A stretch of 64,000 nucleotides of DNA, taken from positions 87,020 through 151,019 of the forward strand of contig NZ_LZHZ01000074.1 in assembly GCF_001667505.1 (NCBI RefSeq), written 5' to 3'. Positions 1 to 9,046 of this stretch are shown piece after piece (within the stretch, counting starts at the first letter, position 1; each line of letters starts with the position of its first letter). Under the pieces are notes generated by a model that did not search any database, was not told the origin of the DNA, and saw nothing but the letters and a program-made list of their open reading frames with translations. This DNA is from Mycobacterium sp. ACS1612 (GTDB lineage Bacteria; Actinomycetota; Actinomycetes; Mycobacteriales; Mycobacteriaceae). The translations under genes were made by a program, and so were the position numbers.

Positions 1-276
1 TTGCGGATCCATCGCAGTCGCTTCCCGCTCGCTGATCCCGAAGAACTCAGGATCGAAGCCGGCGACGTCGTCCAGGAACCCGCCCCACTTGCAGGGCGAC
101 CTGCCCGGCACACCCGGTTCGGGGTCGTAGAACTCGTCGACGTCCCACCGGTCCGAGGGGATCTCCGTGACGAGGTCCGCACCGCCTATCAGCGCGTCCC
201 ACAGCTGCTCGGGGGAATTGACTCCCCCAGGCAGCCTGCAGGCCATTCCGATGACAGCAATGGGATGTTGATCCAC
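1..276 (-). CDS. type I polyketide synthase, ketosynthase N-terminus (partial, runs off the window)
   Basis: Only the first 92 codons are present; the gene continues beyond base 1. Read on the minus strand from GTG at 276 the protein begins VDQHPIAVIGMACRLPGGV and continues through SPEQLWDALIGG, EIPSDRWDVDEFYDP and FDPEFFGISEREATAMDPQ. These are the standard opening motifs of a beta-ketoacyl synthase domain of a modular or iterative type I PKS. The start is supported by a GAGGTAA ribosome-binding site about 8 bases upstream. Mycobacterial PKSs of this kind build methyl-branched or other complex cell-envelope lipids, but the product cannot be named from this fragment. No ACP or docking segment precedes the KS, so it is the first domain of its polypeptide. 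Confidence 0.93.
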   Translation of the reverse strand, partial: MDQHPIAVIGMACRLPGGVNSPEQLWDALIGGADLVTEIPSDRWDVDEFYDPEPGVPGRSPCKWGGFLDDVAGFDPEFFGISEREATAMDPQ

Positions 277-1331
277 GTCAGAGTTACCTCTCGTCAGCGT
301 CTGGCTTGGCAGACCCGGGTTCGAATTTTTGCAGGCCTGCGTTTCTATTTGCGGGAAAACGGGAAATTCTGTGGCTCAAGCGTGAGGCCAAATGAGGGCG
401 ACGGCAAGTCGACAGCGGCTCCGCAGGCTATGCAGATACGCGTCTGGAATTGCGACTGCTGAAAACCAATGTTGTCGTCCTTGCCACCCACAGCTGCCTA
501 GTCCACGCACGTGCAGTAGGTCTCTACCGGCCGCCACGACTCCTCCTGAGACGTGGTCCAGCGATGGTGTAACCGCCGGTTCGGCAAAGTCTGCCGCTAC
601 GTCGACAGTCACAATAACCCCCTGTGATCGTCAGGCCTGCGCGTGCCCCCTTGGACAAGTCACCGCAAACATGCGGGTCAACGTATCAGTCGTTTCCCAG
701 TTATGGGAAACGACTCCCAGCCACGTGATGCTTGTCTCGTTCGCCGGATGGATGGCGCTCATCGCCAGCACACAGTTGGTGCATCTTTGGCAAACTTGGT
801 TTCACACCGTCCTGGACGCCTGCTGCCTTCCCACCGCATGGAACCATTGATATGGCAACGATGCCGCTTACCAGTGGCAATTACCCGACACTGGCTCCGC
901 CGGCGAACTGTCGAGACTATTTAATGAAAACGCCAGTGGTCAAATTCGGCAAAAGAATTGTCCAAGGTTGAGAATTTGCTCTCGAAACCCGGGAGCGACC
1001 GGCGGCTAATTTTCGCGCCGGAGCGACGCGAGCAACATTTTGCTCGACATCACCATATGTTTCGAACTATTTACGTCGTGACGTTTCCCATTGATGCGAA
1101 TAGGTATCCAGAATGATTTAGGGCAAAAGCACCAGGCGGCCCAATCTCTTGGTTTCCCTCGCAACTACGCAGAGATCTGCCGATCCGGCAAATCGTCGAC
1201 GATTGGCTGACGTCGCCCGAGCCGGAGCGGCGGTCGTCGCCGCCAGCCGGTGTTCTGTCGTCACCCTGCAGAACCAGCGAAGAACGGGGCGCCGGATTGA
1301 GTTGGCGGAGTTGAGAAGACAGGCCGAGGTT
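277..1331. other. long non-coding region upstream of the PKS
   Basis: About 1.05 kb between the PKS start and the end of the next minus-strand gene. Open frames here are short, overlap each other and resemble no family I know, so I do not call a gene. It is less GC-rich than its surroundings (for example around 930-1110) and presumably holds the PKS promoter. It contains a perfect 12-bp inverted repeat (listed separately), and the half-sequence CGTTTCCCA recurs at about 1081-1089. Confidence 0.5.
688..715. promoter_or_regulatory. perfect 12-bp inverted repeat upstream of the PKS (candidate operator)
   Basis: AGTCGTTTCCCA (688-699), spacer GTTA, then TGGGAAACGACT (704-715). The arms match perfectly. 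No T-run follows on either strand, which argues against a terminator. It lies about 410 bp upstream of the PKS start. A second half-site, CGTTTCCCA, is at about 1081. It most likely binds a dimeric regulator of the PKS; the regulator is unknown. Confidence 0.5.
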
Positions 1332-1856
1332 CTACCGTTTCGGCGCACTGGCCGTCGGCCGCGTGCGAGCCATGACGAGGCGGACGGCGTAGGCGATCGC
1401 GCTGAGACCGAACATGGCCGCGGTGAGCAGCAGCCAGCGGCCGAGGAACGGATCCTGCGTCTGACCGGTGGCCGCCCAGTAGGTGAACGCACCTTGCTTG
1501 ATGATGCCCGGCAGGAACACCAACAGTGTCAGCGCAGCGCCGATGGCTGGCACTCGCACGTAGTTGAGTACCGGCACGTGCGTGGGCGCTGCGCGCGGTG
1601 TGCGATGTCGAAGGCGCGCGGCGTACAACAGCCGGTCGACCGTCGCATATATCGGAAACAGCACGAGGTCATGGGCGATGATCGCCGCCGCGAACCACAC
1701 AAGGATCGACTGCCACCACACGTGGCGGTTCCACAATGCCGACGGTCCGATGGTGATCACGACATAGCCGGCCAACGCGAAGCCGGCGATCAACACCAGC
1801 AAGTGAAGTGGGTGCGCCCCGTAGCCATTGCGGAACCACGTGATGGCGTTACGCAT
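1332..1856 (-). CDS. integral membrane protein, Rv0219-like
   Basis: A 174-residue protein starting MRNAITWFRNGYGAHPLHLL. It has four likely membrane spans at roughly residues 18-36, 48-70, 95-115 and 135-158, with a basic Arg/Lys-rich end. It has no catalytic motif that I recognise. Its ATG overlaps the last codons of the upstream molybdoenzyme gene by 8 bp (ATGCGTAA), so the two are translationally coupled. In M. tuberculosis the same pair is Rv0218-Rv0219 (recalled synteny). The likely job is a membrane partner of the fused oxidase, for example in quinone or haem handling; that role is inference. Confidence 0.8.
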   Translation of the reverse strand: MRNAITWFRNGYGAHPLHLLVLIAGFALAGYVVITIGPSALWNRHVWWQSILVWFAAAIIAHDLVLFPIYATVDRLLYAARLRHRTPRAAPTHVPVLNYVRVPAIGAALTLLVFLPGIIKQGAFTYWAATGQTQDPFLGRWLLLTAAMFGLSAIAYAVRLVMARTRPTASAPKR

Positions 1857-3204
1857 CGTCGCGCGCCCGGAAAGTGATAGCCGAGACCCACTTGGTGTTG
1901 TGGACACCGGGCAGGGCGGGGACGATGATCCGCGCGGGGTAGCCATGGTCGGGTGAAAGCTCGGCGCCGTTGACCCGTAACGCAAGTAGTGCGTCGGAGT
2001 CGCCTACCTGGCTGCCCTGCAACGTTGCCCGGTTGAACGCCCCGAAGCGTTCGAGCGACGTCACGTGCGCCGAGGCCGGCGTCGCCACACCGGCCAGCGC
2101 AGCCAACTCAGACAGCCGTACCCCGCTCCATGTTTGTGTTGTCGACCAACCCTCGACGCACGCGATCGGCAGTCGGGCGCTGTGCTGCGGCATGGCCAGT
2201 AAGGCCGCCCAGTCGAGTACGACGTCGTGGGGGCCGCCTTTCAGGGTGAGCCGCCAACGCTGGCCGGTGAGCGCCGGCGTGATGCCTGCCAGCAGCGCAG
2301 TCCTGTTGACTTGGAAGTCGTTGGGCCCGTCACCGCGGGTTCGGCCGCGGGGCAACAGCAATGCAGCACGACGGGTGAACCCGCCCACCGTCTGTCCCGC
2401 GGTGATGACCGCCATGAACACCGCGCCCCCACCGATCAGCGCAAGTGCGCCGCGTCGGCTCATGGTCGCCGGGGCCGGGTCGGCGGCCGCCAGCCCGTCG
2501 GGTTCGTATGCTTCAGGCCTGGTGTGCGCCACGTCGGTGCGCAACACCTCTCGCCATGACAGTGACCGCAGCCCGACCCACATGCGCGGGATCTTGATCG
2601 CGATGTGGACCACGAATCCCGCGATGAACACCCACGCGCCGTAGTAGTGAGCGGTGTAGAAGCTGAACCCGAAGATGTAGTCGTATTGGATGTTTAGAAC
2701 GCCTGTGATGATCTCGAAGAGAATCCCGCCGACCAGCATCACCAGCGAAACCCGTTCCAGGAGTTGGGCTATCGAGCGTATTGGCGGCCACGCGAACAAC
2801 TTCGGTATGACCGACCACAACTTGGCCAGAACGATCGGGATGAGGATGAGCCCCAGCCCGACGTGCAGACCTTGCGTCAATCGGTACAGCCACGACGGCC
2901 TGGTGGGCCAGTCGAATGTGGGCAGTTTGAGCCAGCCGACGTCACCGGGGATGGCCTGCCCGAACTGAGGACCGTAGGCGATGTAGGACAGCAGCCCGGT
3001 GATGATCACCACCGGCAACGCCACCAACAGGACCGAGCCCAACGTCGACGTCAACCACAGTCCGCGCAGCGGGCTGCGCCATCGCTGGAGCAGTTTGACT
3101 CCCGGCGGGGGATGCGCGGCCAGTGAGCCCCACAATCGGGCCGTAAATGCATATCGGCCGCCGCCGTCGGATGCGTTCACATCTTCGAGATCGGGTTCAT
3201 CCAT
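1849..3204 (-). CDS. molybdopterin-dependent oxidoreductase fused to a cytochrome-b-like membrane domain (Rv0218-like)
   Basis: A 451-residue two-part protein. Residues about 45-215 form a multi-span membrane region with histidines placed as in di-haem cytochrome b subunits (TQGLHVGLG, TAHYYGAW, FVVHIAIKIP). After a linker and a further hydrophobic segment (about 250-275), residues about 300-445 form a sulfite-oxidase-type molybdopterin-binding domain with the metal-ligating cysteine in LPIACVEGWSTTQTW. The catalytic domain follows a Sec/Tat-like membrane anchor and probably faces the periplasm. It matches Rv0218 of M. tuberculosis. The substrate is unknown; by analogy to YedY/MsrP it could reduce or oxidise a sulfur or nitrogen oxide and exchange electrons with quinone through the haem domain. 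It forms an operon with the next gene. Confidence 0.85.
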   Translation of the reverse strand: MDEPDLEDVNASDGGGRYAFTARLWGSLAAHPPPGVKLLQRWRSPLRGLWLTSTLGSVLLVALPVVIITGLLSYIAYGPQFGQAIPGDVGWLKLPTFDWPTRPSWLYRLTQGLHVGLGLILIPIVLAKLWSVIPKLFAWPPIRSIAQLLERVSLVMLVGGILFEIITGVLNIQYDYIFGFSFYTAHYYGAWVFIAGFVVHIAIKIPRMWVGLRSLSWREVLRTDVAHTRPEAYEPDGLAAADPAPATMSRRGALALIGGGAVFMAVITAGQTVGGFTRRAALLLPRGRTRGDGPNDFQVNRTALLAGITPALTGQRWRLTLKGGPHDVVLDWAALLAMPQHSARLPIACVEGWSTTQTWSGVRLSELAALAGVATPASAHVTSLERFGAFNRATLQGSQVGDSDALLALRVNGAELSPDHGYPARIIVPALPGVHNTKWVSAITFRARDDA

Positions 3205-3379
3205 CGCTTTCGCCTGTGTCAGTCGCCGGTTCTCATATCCAAGCTTGCCTGGCTGCCGGACCGCCCGTGCGATCTATCGACGTAGCCTATGGTCGCGATA
3301 ACTGCTACGAATGAGCTGGAAGGCGCGATCACAGCACGACCGCTGAGCGTGACGTGGCAGAGACGATTGGTCGCCGATG

Positions 3380-4300
3380 TCACCTCCTCGCCAGCCGCTG
3401 GATGGCGTCGGCGACTTCTCCGGGAAAGTCCTCCGGCACGAAATGTTTGGCAGGCAGCATCGTTGACTGCTTCACGCGGGCGGTGCGCTCGAGCGCGACG
3501 CCGTGTCGTCGCCACGGCAGCATGGTGTCTTTCGAACCCCAGACGATCTGAATGGGATACCTTGCGGCGCCCAACATCTGCCCGTAGAGATCACGTTTGG
3601 CGGTGGTGAGTTCGAAGCCGCGCATGATCTTCAGGAAGGCACGCCCGTTGTCATCGCCGAACAGCAGGGGCACCCAGCATTCGAGTTCGGCAGTGGGGAT
3701 CTGCCTGCTGACTCCGACCAACCGCATGATCGACGTGAACGTGTACGGAAGGCGCAGCGATGCCAGCCACGCCTCGCCAATCAGTTTGTGCGCGAACGGT
3801 TCCATCGGCCACGGGCGATGGAAGCTCGCCACGTCGCCGATCGTGTTGAGCAGCGTCATCGACAACACCCGGTCGGGAAGGGCATTGGCCACCTCGAAAC
3901 CGACGGGACCGCCGATGTCGTGCAGCAGCAGGTGGCACCGTTCGAGTGCGAGTTCGTCGATGGCCGCTGTCAGCCAACGCCCCAGTCCGCTCCACGTGTA
4001 GTCCGCATCCACAGGCCGGTCCGCGAGGCCCAACCCCGGCAGGTCCACCGCGACGCCGCGCAGACCCCGGCTGGCCAGTTCGGGCACCACCTTGCGGTAC
4101 AGAAACGACGACGCGGGCACCCCATGCACGCAGAGCACCGGCGGACCGTCGCCCGCTTCCAGAGCGAACGACCTGATGCCGTCGGCCACGAAGAACCGCC
4201 CAGCCCGTCGATGCGCCGCCAGGATCTCGTCGACCTCCGCCTTCACCACTTGTGCCTCCATCCGCCTAGCCCCGTTGACCGACGCCTCGCGCTTTCCCAT
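3380..4300 (-). CDS. alpha/beta hydrolase, haloalkane dehalogenase/epoxide hydrolase-like
   Basis: A 306-residue alpha/beta-hydrolase. The oxyanion-hole motif is CVHGVPASSF, the nucleophile elbow is LLHDIGGPVG with Asp instead of Ser, the acid is in IVWGSKDTMLP and the base is in AKHFVPEDFP. The Asp nucleophile groups it with haloalkane dehalogenases and epoxide hydrolases rather than with esterases. An internal cap region (about 150-230) would set substrate choice. It starts 26 bp after the TetR stop codon, so it is probably co-transcribed with and controlled by that regulator. The start is uncertain: ATG at 4300 and ATG at 4261 are both possible, neither with a strong ribosome-binding site. 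Confidence 0.85.
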   Translation of the reverse strand: MGKREASVNGARRMEAQVVKAEVDEILAAHRRAGRFFVADGIRSFALEAGDGPPVLCVHGVPASSFLYRKVVPELASRGLRGVAVDLPGLGLADRPVDADYTWSGLGRWLTAAIDELALERCHLLLHDIGGPVGFEVANALPDRVLSMTLLNTIGDVASFHRPWPMEPFAHKLIGEAWLASLRLPYTFTSIMRLVGVSRQIPTAELECWVPLLFGDDNGRAFLKIMRGFELTTAKRDLYGQMLGAARYPIQIVWGSKDTMLPWRRHGVALERTARVKQSTMLPAKHFVPEDFPGEVADAIQRLARR

Positions 4301-4326
4301 ACCAACGGATCGGCGCAATCGGTGGT

Positions 4327-4998
4327 TCAGCGCTTCGCGGCGGTCTTGCGTGGTCTGGCCTTCTTCTTGGGACGACGGGTCAGGGTCTCGATGTGGGTCA
4401 GCGCCATGTCGAGCGCGGTGGCCATTGGGGTGACGTCGTGATCGGCCTGCGCCAGCAGGTAACCACCCTGCAGTGCGGCCATCAGCCCGGTGGCCAGGGC
4501 GTCGGGATCGGCCGTTGCTACCAGGGTCCCGTCGTCCTGCATGCGCCGAAATCCGGCAGCCAGGAGCCCTTGCCAGGCCGCGAAGTGCGCTGACAGGGAG
4601 GTGCGCGCGTGCTCGTCTTGATCGGAAAGCTCGACCACCAGATTGCCAAGCGCGCAACCGTAGGCACCGCCCCGCAGGGCAGCGGCCTGAATCAGGGCGT
4701 CGCGCCATCGCCGCAGACCGCTCATCGACTTCAACCGCTCCAAGCGCTGTTCTTCGCGCGCCAGGATTTGCTCAGCGCGCCACGCCACCACTTCGCGCAC
4801 GAGGTCGGGTTTGCCGCCCGGGAAATGTTTGTACAGCTGGGACTTGCTGGTGCCGGTCGCAGCGCGCACGTCGTCGAGAGTGACAGCATTGACGCCGCGG
4901 ATGTACATCAGATCGGCGGCCGAGGAGATGATCCGGACGCGGGTGGCTTCCCCGCGCGCGGTCGTTCGGCGTCGGGTGGGACGCTCCCCGCTGGTCAC
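4327..4998 (-). CDS. TetR/AcrR family transcriptional regulator
   Basis: A 223-residue regulator from GTG at 4998. The N-terminal helix-turn-helix spans about residues 18-65 (RVRIISSAADLMYIRG, ATGTSKSQLYKHF). The C-terminal ligand domain resembles the LmrA/YxaF type, with GGAYGCALGNL typical of that subgroup. The last 20 residues form an unusual Lys/Arg-rich tail (RRPKKKARPRKTAAKR), which could add non-specific DNA binding. It is directly followed by the hydrolase gene and is preceded by an inverted repeat that is a plausible autoregulatory operator. Confidence 0.9.
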   Translation of the reverse strand: MTSGERPTRRRTTARGEATRVRIISSAADLMYIRGVNAVTLDDVRAATGTSKSQLYKHFPGGKPDLVREVVAWRAEQILAREEQRLERLKSMSGLRRWRDALIQAAALRGGAYGCALGNLVVELSDQDEHARTSLSAHFAAWQGLLAAGFRRMQDDGTLVATADPDALATGLMAALQGGYLLAQADHDVTPMATALDMALTHIETLTRRPKKKARPRKTAAKR

Positions 4999-5003
4999 CG
5001 GCG

Positions 5004-5028
5004 TGACACTACCGGTTGCGCTGTGTCA
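5004..5028. promoter_or_regulatory. inverted repeat in front of the TetR gene (candidate operator)
   Basis: TGACAC (5004-5009) and GTGTCA (5023-5028) form a perfect 6-bp inverted repeat separated by 13 bp. It lies 5 bp upstream of the TetR start codon, in the 62-bp gap after the lpd-like gene. The position fits autoregulation; the short arms leave real uncertainty. Confidence 0.35.
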
Positions 5029-5060
5029 GTTGTGGACGATTGGGTCCATCGCTGCGCAGC

Positions 5061-6470
5061 TCAGAAGTTGATCATTTTGCCTGTGAGGCCGTGGAAGGTT
5101 TCCTGCAAGGCTTCTGACAAGGTCGGGTGGGTGTGAACGTTGCGGACCAGTTCCTCGACGGTGAGATCCCAGCGTTGGGCCAAGGTGAGTTCGGGCAGCA
5201 GTTCGGCGACGTCGGCGCCGACCAGGTGTGCGCCGAGCAGTTCCCCGTGCGCGCGGTCGGCGATGACTTTGGCGAATCCGGTGGCGTCGCCGTAACCGTG
5301 GGCTTTACCGTTGGCCCTGAAGGGGAACTTGGCCACCGCGATGTCGCTACCACGTGCCGCGGCGTCGGCTCGCGCCTGCACTTCCGTCAGGCCGAAACTG
5401 GCGACTTGGGGTTGACAGAACGTAACACGCGGCATCATCGCGTAGTCGGATAACCCCAATGTCGGTGTGCCCGCGATAGTTTCGGCGGCAATGATGCCCT
5501 GAGCTTCCGCCACATGAGCGAGCATCAGCTTGGCGGTGACATCGCCGATGGCGTATACCCCCGACGCGGTGGTTCGCATGACGTCGTCGACGACGATGCC
5601 GCCGGTGCGCGGGTCGGTCGCGACGCCCAGGTTCTCGAGCCCGTAGCCCGCGGTCCTGGGCGCGAACCCGATGGCCTGCAACACCACGTCGACAGTCAGG
5701 CTGTCCGCCTCGGCTGCACCGGGGCTACGGTGGGTGAGGGTGACGGCATCGCCGGTTTCGGTCAGCTCCTCGATGCGCGTACCGACCAGGACGCTGACGT
5801 CGAGGTTGCGGTAGGCCTTGGCGATCTCTTTGGACACGTCGGCGTCTTCGTTGGGCAGCACCCGGGGCAGCGCCTCGATCACGGTCACGTCGACGCCGTA
5901 ATTGGCGAGCAGATAGGCGAATTCCATGCCGATGGGACCCGCGCCGATAATGGCGATCGAGGTCGGCACTTCGCGCGACATGATCTGTTCGGTGTAGGTG
6001 CGCACCCTGGGCCCGCGGGTCGTGCCGGGCAGCAGTCGCGGCGTGGCGCCGGTGGCGATGATCACCGAGTCGAAGCCGATCCGGGTGTCGACGTCCTGGC
6101 CAGTAACGCGCATGGTGTGCCGGTCGACGAACGTTCCCTTGCCTTCGAATTCGTCGATCTTGTTCTTGCGCATGAGAAATCTCAGTCCGCGCACCCTCTC
6201 CACCGCGACCTGGCGGGAGCGGTCAAAGGCTGCGTCGTAGCGCATCTTCGTGTCGCCTTCGATACCGAACTTCTCGGCGTCAGTCCGCAGCAGGTGTGCG
6301 ATTTCGGCGTTGCGCAACAGCGCCTTGGATGGGATGCACCCGACGTTCAGGCACACCCCGCCCCAGTACTGGGCTTCGACTATGGCCACCGACAAACCCA
6401 GTTGTGCGGCACGGATGGCGGCGACGTAGCCGCCTGAACCCGCGCCGAGCACCACGACGTCGTATTTCAT
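5061..6470 (-). CDS. dihydrolipoyl dehydrogenase-like FAD disulfide reductase (LpdC paralogue)
   Basis: A 469-residue class I pyridine nucleotide-disulfide oxidoreductase. It shows an FAD-binding GAGSGG at 9-14, the redox-active pair Cys40/Cys45 in GGVCLNVGCIPSK, an NAD-binding IIGAGPIGMEF near 175-185, and the C-terminal His-Glu base of Lpd in THPTLSEALQE. The end (TFHGLTGKMINF) and many other segments closely match mycobacterial LpdC (Rv0462), so it can probably oxidise lipoamide or act as a diaphorase. No 2-oxoacid dehydrogenase subunits are nearby, so this is likely a stress-specific second copy. It is the last gene of the seven-gene operon that starts at 10765 and overlaps the preceding gene by 4 bp (ATGA). 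Confidence 0.93.
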   Translation of the reverse strand: MKYDVVVLGAGSGGYVAAIRAAQLGLSVAIVEAQYWGGVCLNVGCIPSKALLRNAEIAHLLRTDAEKFGIEGDTKMRYDAAFDRSRQVAVERVRGLRFLMRKNKIDEFEGKGTFVDRHTMRVTGQDVDTRIGFDSVIIATGATPRLLPGTTRGPRVRTYTEQIMSREVPTSIAIIGAGPIGMEFAYLLANYGVDVTVIEALPRVLPNEDADVSKEIAKAYRNLDVSVLVGTRIEELTETGDAVTLTHRSPGAAEADSLTVDVVLQAIGFAPRTAGYGLENLGVATDPRTGGIVVDDVMRTTASGVYAIGDVTAKLMLAHVAEAQGIIAAETIAGTPTLGLSDYAMMPRVTFCQPQVASFGLTEVQARADAAARGSDIAVAKFPFRANGKAHGYGDATGFAKVIADRAHGELLGAHLVGADVAELLPELTLAQRWDLTVEELVRNVHTHPTLSEALQETFHGLTGKMINF

Positions 6471-7390
6471 ACTGGGAACGTGGCCGCGAGCGCCCAGAGG
6501 TTCTCGGCTGCAGCAGAATCCGTGAACGCGAGTCCGCTCACCACCACATCCGTGGCCCCGGCATCCAGATAGCGTTGCAACTGACGCCTGACCGATTCGG
6601 CCGAACCAACCGCGGCAAGGTCTGCTGCGCCCGCGATTCCCTCGCGCGCAATCACCTTTTGGTAGGACGGGATGGTATCGAAAAAGCTCAACCGCTGCGC
6701 TGCGAAATCCTTTGCCGCGTCCACGTCGTCCGACACGATGACAGGCACCTGCGCGATGATCCTGGGTTTCTGCCGGCCGGCGTCCGCGGCGGACTTCGCG
6801 ATGGTCGGTTCGATGAACTCTGCGATGGTCCGCGGACCGGCGAGGTACGGCATCGTGCCATCGGCCAGTTCGCCGGTGACCTGCAATGCTTTTGGACCCA
6901 TTGCGGCTACGTACACCGGGACGGGCGTACCCCCGGCGACGCTCACCGGCCATGTGGGCTGTGCGGTGATCTCGTTGCCGCTGAAGTTCACTGCTCCTGT
7001 GTCGAAGACCGACCTCAGCACCATCAGGTGCTCGCGAAGACGGTTGATCGCGTTCGGCCATGACGTCCCGAACGCCTGCCGCTCCGGTTCGTGCCCGCCC
7101 AAACCGAGGCCGAGACTGAATTTCCCGTGCGAGGCGGCCTGTGCCGTCTGCGCGAGTGACGCGATGATGAGCGGGTGTCGTGGATTGATGGGCACCACCG
7201 ATGTGCCAACACCGAGTCCCGGCACGGCCGCACCCACCACGGCGGCCAGCGCGATCGCATCGTGGTCGTTGTTCTGGCTCAACCAGACGTGGCGGACCCC
7301 GACGTCGTGCGCGCGGGTGGCCTGTGCCACCATCTCATCGACGTGATTGGGTGCTTGTGGGTTGGGAAACAACACGATTCCTGTCGGCAT
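6467..7390 (-). CDS. LLM-class F420-dependent oxidoreductase
   Basis: A 307-residue luciferase-like (beta/alpha)8 oxidoreductase. It begins MPTGIVLFPNP and contains the family signatures TSVVPINPRHPL, GKFSLGLGLGG and PVYVAAMGPKAL. In mycobacteria this class mostly uses F420 rather than FMN, but the sequence alone does not settle the cofactor. The start has a strong AAGGAG site. It therefore lies 56 bp inside the end of the DUF4331 gene upstream, and its own stop overlaps the lpd-like start (ATGA). It is the sixth gene of the operon. Substrate unknown. Confidence 0.9.
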   Translation of the reverse strand: MPTGIVLFPNPQAPNHVDEMVAQATRAHDVGVRHVWLSQNNDHDAIALAAVVGAAVPGLGVGTSVVPINPRHPLIIASLAQTAQAASHGKFSLGLGLGGHEPERQAFGTSWPNAINRLREHLMVLRSVFDTGAVNFSGNEITAQPTWPVSVAGGTPVPVYVAAMGPKALQVTGELADGTMPYLAGPRTIAEFIEPTIAKSAADAGRQKPRIIAQVPVIVSDDVDAAKDFAAQRLSFFDTIPSYQKVIAREGIAGAADLAAVGSAESVRRQLQRYLDAGATDVVVSGLAFTDSAAAENLWALAATFPV

Positions 7391-8453
7391 GGTGCTTTAT
7401 CTCCTTGCGTGTGGTTGGGTGTCTGGCGATGTAGGGCGGGCCGACATACGGGAACACGTCGAGTACTCGCGAAACGTCTGAAGCCGCCGCGTCCCCGAAT
7501 GACCTTCCGGCCGCCAGGCTGGCCATCACGCCGAACGCATCGTTATCCAGCGGGCGGCCGTTGATGGCTTCGGTGGTGAACGTCGCAGCCGATCCCAGCC
7601 TGAAGGGCAGCACCGCCGGGATCAGTCGCGCCGCAACCCCGATGGCGTAGGGTTCGCTGAGCCGCCCCAGTCCCGCGAGCGCTGAGAATTCCGCGACAAA
7701 GCGGCGAACGGGTCCGGCGAACAATTTGATGTCGTGCAGAGGACCGACCTGGTTGTAGCGGTCGACGAGAGGCTGACGCCATGCCGACAGAAACAATTGA
7801 CTGAAAAAGGGTGTCCCACAACGCGATACTTGCGCTCTGACCGTTCGTCCGCACAGGCTGATCGACGACCACATCGCTACCTGACCATCGCCTATCAATG
7901 CGTTCGGCACTTCCAACGCGATCGCCATGACGTTGCGCCGACTGAAGTGGTTACGCCGCGCCGCGTACGCGGCGTCGTCGAAGCACCGTTCCTCGTAGAA
8001 CGCATTGAGCAGGGCCGACACCGCAGAGCGGTCGGCGGCCCACGTATCGCCGACCAGGCCGGCGAAACCGTCGACCGTCCCGACGCGCCGGACAGTGTTC
8101 AATTCCGAGGAGTACACCGGTTTCCCGGTGACGAGATGGGCGGGTTCGGCGGCGAGATCGGCGCCGGTCACATAGTGCACCGTGAACTCTTGACGTCCAG
8201 GTTCGCTTCCGTCGACCGGGTCGGTGAAGCGAACTTGAAACGCGGTGTCGTCGCGGCCATTGCCGGTGGTGTCGAATCGGAATTCGTACAGCGCGGCCGG
8301 ATGGAATGCCGCAGAAGCCGACAGCGTAGCCTCGGTGCAACAGGTCATCACCATCGCCGTGCGATCCGGCGCGGCGTCGAACAGATAGACGTCTGCGATG
8401 TTGAGTCGAGGGTCGCGGACCGCACGACGAATATCGAAGTGATGCGATGTCAA
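7335..8453 (-). CDS. DUF4331 family protein
   Basis: A 372-residue protein of the DUF4331 family: it opens with the typical D-x-R-LNIADVYLFD segment and has FRFDTTGNGRDDTAFQVRF. The family has no proven function. The sequence has no obvious signal peptide or membrane span. The start is TTG at 8453, overlapping the acetyltransferase stop as TTGA. The last 18 codons overlap the start of the next gene. Membership in a redox-stress operon is the only clue to its role. Confidence 0.8.
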   Translation of the reverse strand: MTSHHFDIRRAVRDPRLNIADVYLFDAAPDRTAMVMTCCTEATLSASAAFHPAALYEFRFDTTGNGRDDTAFQVRFTDPVDGSEPGRQEFTVHYVTGADLAAEPAHLVTGKPVYSSELNTVRRVGTVDGFAGLVGDTWAADRSAVSALLNAFYEERCFDDAAYAARRNHFSRRNVMAIALEVPNALIGDGQVAMWSSISLCGRTVRAQVSRCGTPFFSQLFLSAWRQPLVDRYNQVGPLHDIKLFAGPVRRFVAEFSALAGLGRLSEPYAIGVAARLIPAVLPFRLGSAATFTTEAINGRPLDNDAFGVMASLAAGRSFGDAAASDVSRVLDVFPYVGPPYIARHPTTRKEIKHHADRNRVVSQPTSTQSRR

Positions 8454-9046
8454 AGGCGCACGCCCGCAGCGAGTTCAGGATAGTCCAGATCGGCGGCGGT
8501 GAGTCGATAGATCTGTAGGGTGAGGCCGTAGTACTTGTCGGTCTCGCCGACCCACTCCATTCCGACGCGCCGTGCGGTGGCGACGCCGCGGCTGTTGCCC
8601 GGTCGAACGACGGCGAACACCTCGGATATCCCGTTGGCGAAAGCCTGATGCGCCACCGCATGACCCGCTTCCGCTCCGTAGCCATGCCCCCAGGCCGCCG
8701 GTGCGAGCTGCCAGCCGATTTCCAGGTCGGTGCAGCCGGGTGGCAATGGCAGCAGGGAGACCGCTCCGATGATGCGGCCATCCTCACGCCTCTCGACCGC
8801 CCAGTGCCCCAATGAACGTCCCGCTTCGTCGTGTTCGGTGATCCAACGTGCCAGCAGCCGCCGCATATCGTCGCGATCGACCACCCGCGGAATCGCCGGG
8901 GTGAGCCAGCGCGCGACTTCCTGGCTGCCGAAGATCGTCAAAGCGGCGTCGGTGTCGTCACCCGTCCATGGGCGCAGTCGCAGGCGGTTGGTGATCAGCT
9001 CGTCGGATCCCGGCACCATCTGGACGTGGGCGCCCTGCGTCGTCAT
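8450..9046 (-). CDS. GNAT family N-acetyltransferase (RimJ/RimL type)
   Basis: A 198-residue acetyltransferase. The opening ITNRLRLRPWTGDDTDA and the acetyl-CoA loop WQLAPAAWGHGYGAEAG with RPGNSRGVATARRVGMEWVG are typical of the RimJ/RimL-like branch, which acetylates protein N-termini or small amines. It overlaps both neighbours by 4 bp (ATGA upstream, TTGA downstream), a tight translational coupling within the operon. The acceptor is unknown. Confidence 0.88.
   Translation of the reverse strand: MTTQGAHVQMVPGSDELITNRLRLRPWTGDDTDAALTIFGSQEVARWLTPAIPRVVDRDDMRRLLARWITEHDEAGRSLGHWAVERREDGRIIGAVSLLPLPPGCTDLEIGWQLAPAAWGHGYGAEAGHAVAHQAFANGISEVFAVVRPGNSRGVATARRVGMEWVGETDKYYGLTLQIYRLTAADLDYPELAAGVRL

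Noticed and set aside
1..462. 153-residue plus-strand open frame at the window start
   Set aside because: It is the antisense of the PKS ketosynthase start, whose protein motifs on the minus strand are unmistakable.
376..612. 78-residue minus-strand frame upstream of the PKS
   Set aside because: No recognisable motif, weak ribosome-binding site and low-quality composition; overlapping frames of similar length exist on the other strand.
4301..4708. N-terminal extension of the alpha/beta hydrolase frame to 4708
   Set aside because: It runs through the TetR gene out of frame and is Arg/Gly-rich; the hydrolase fold starts after 4300.
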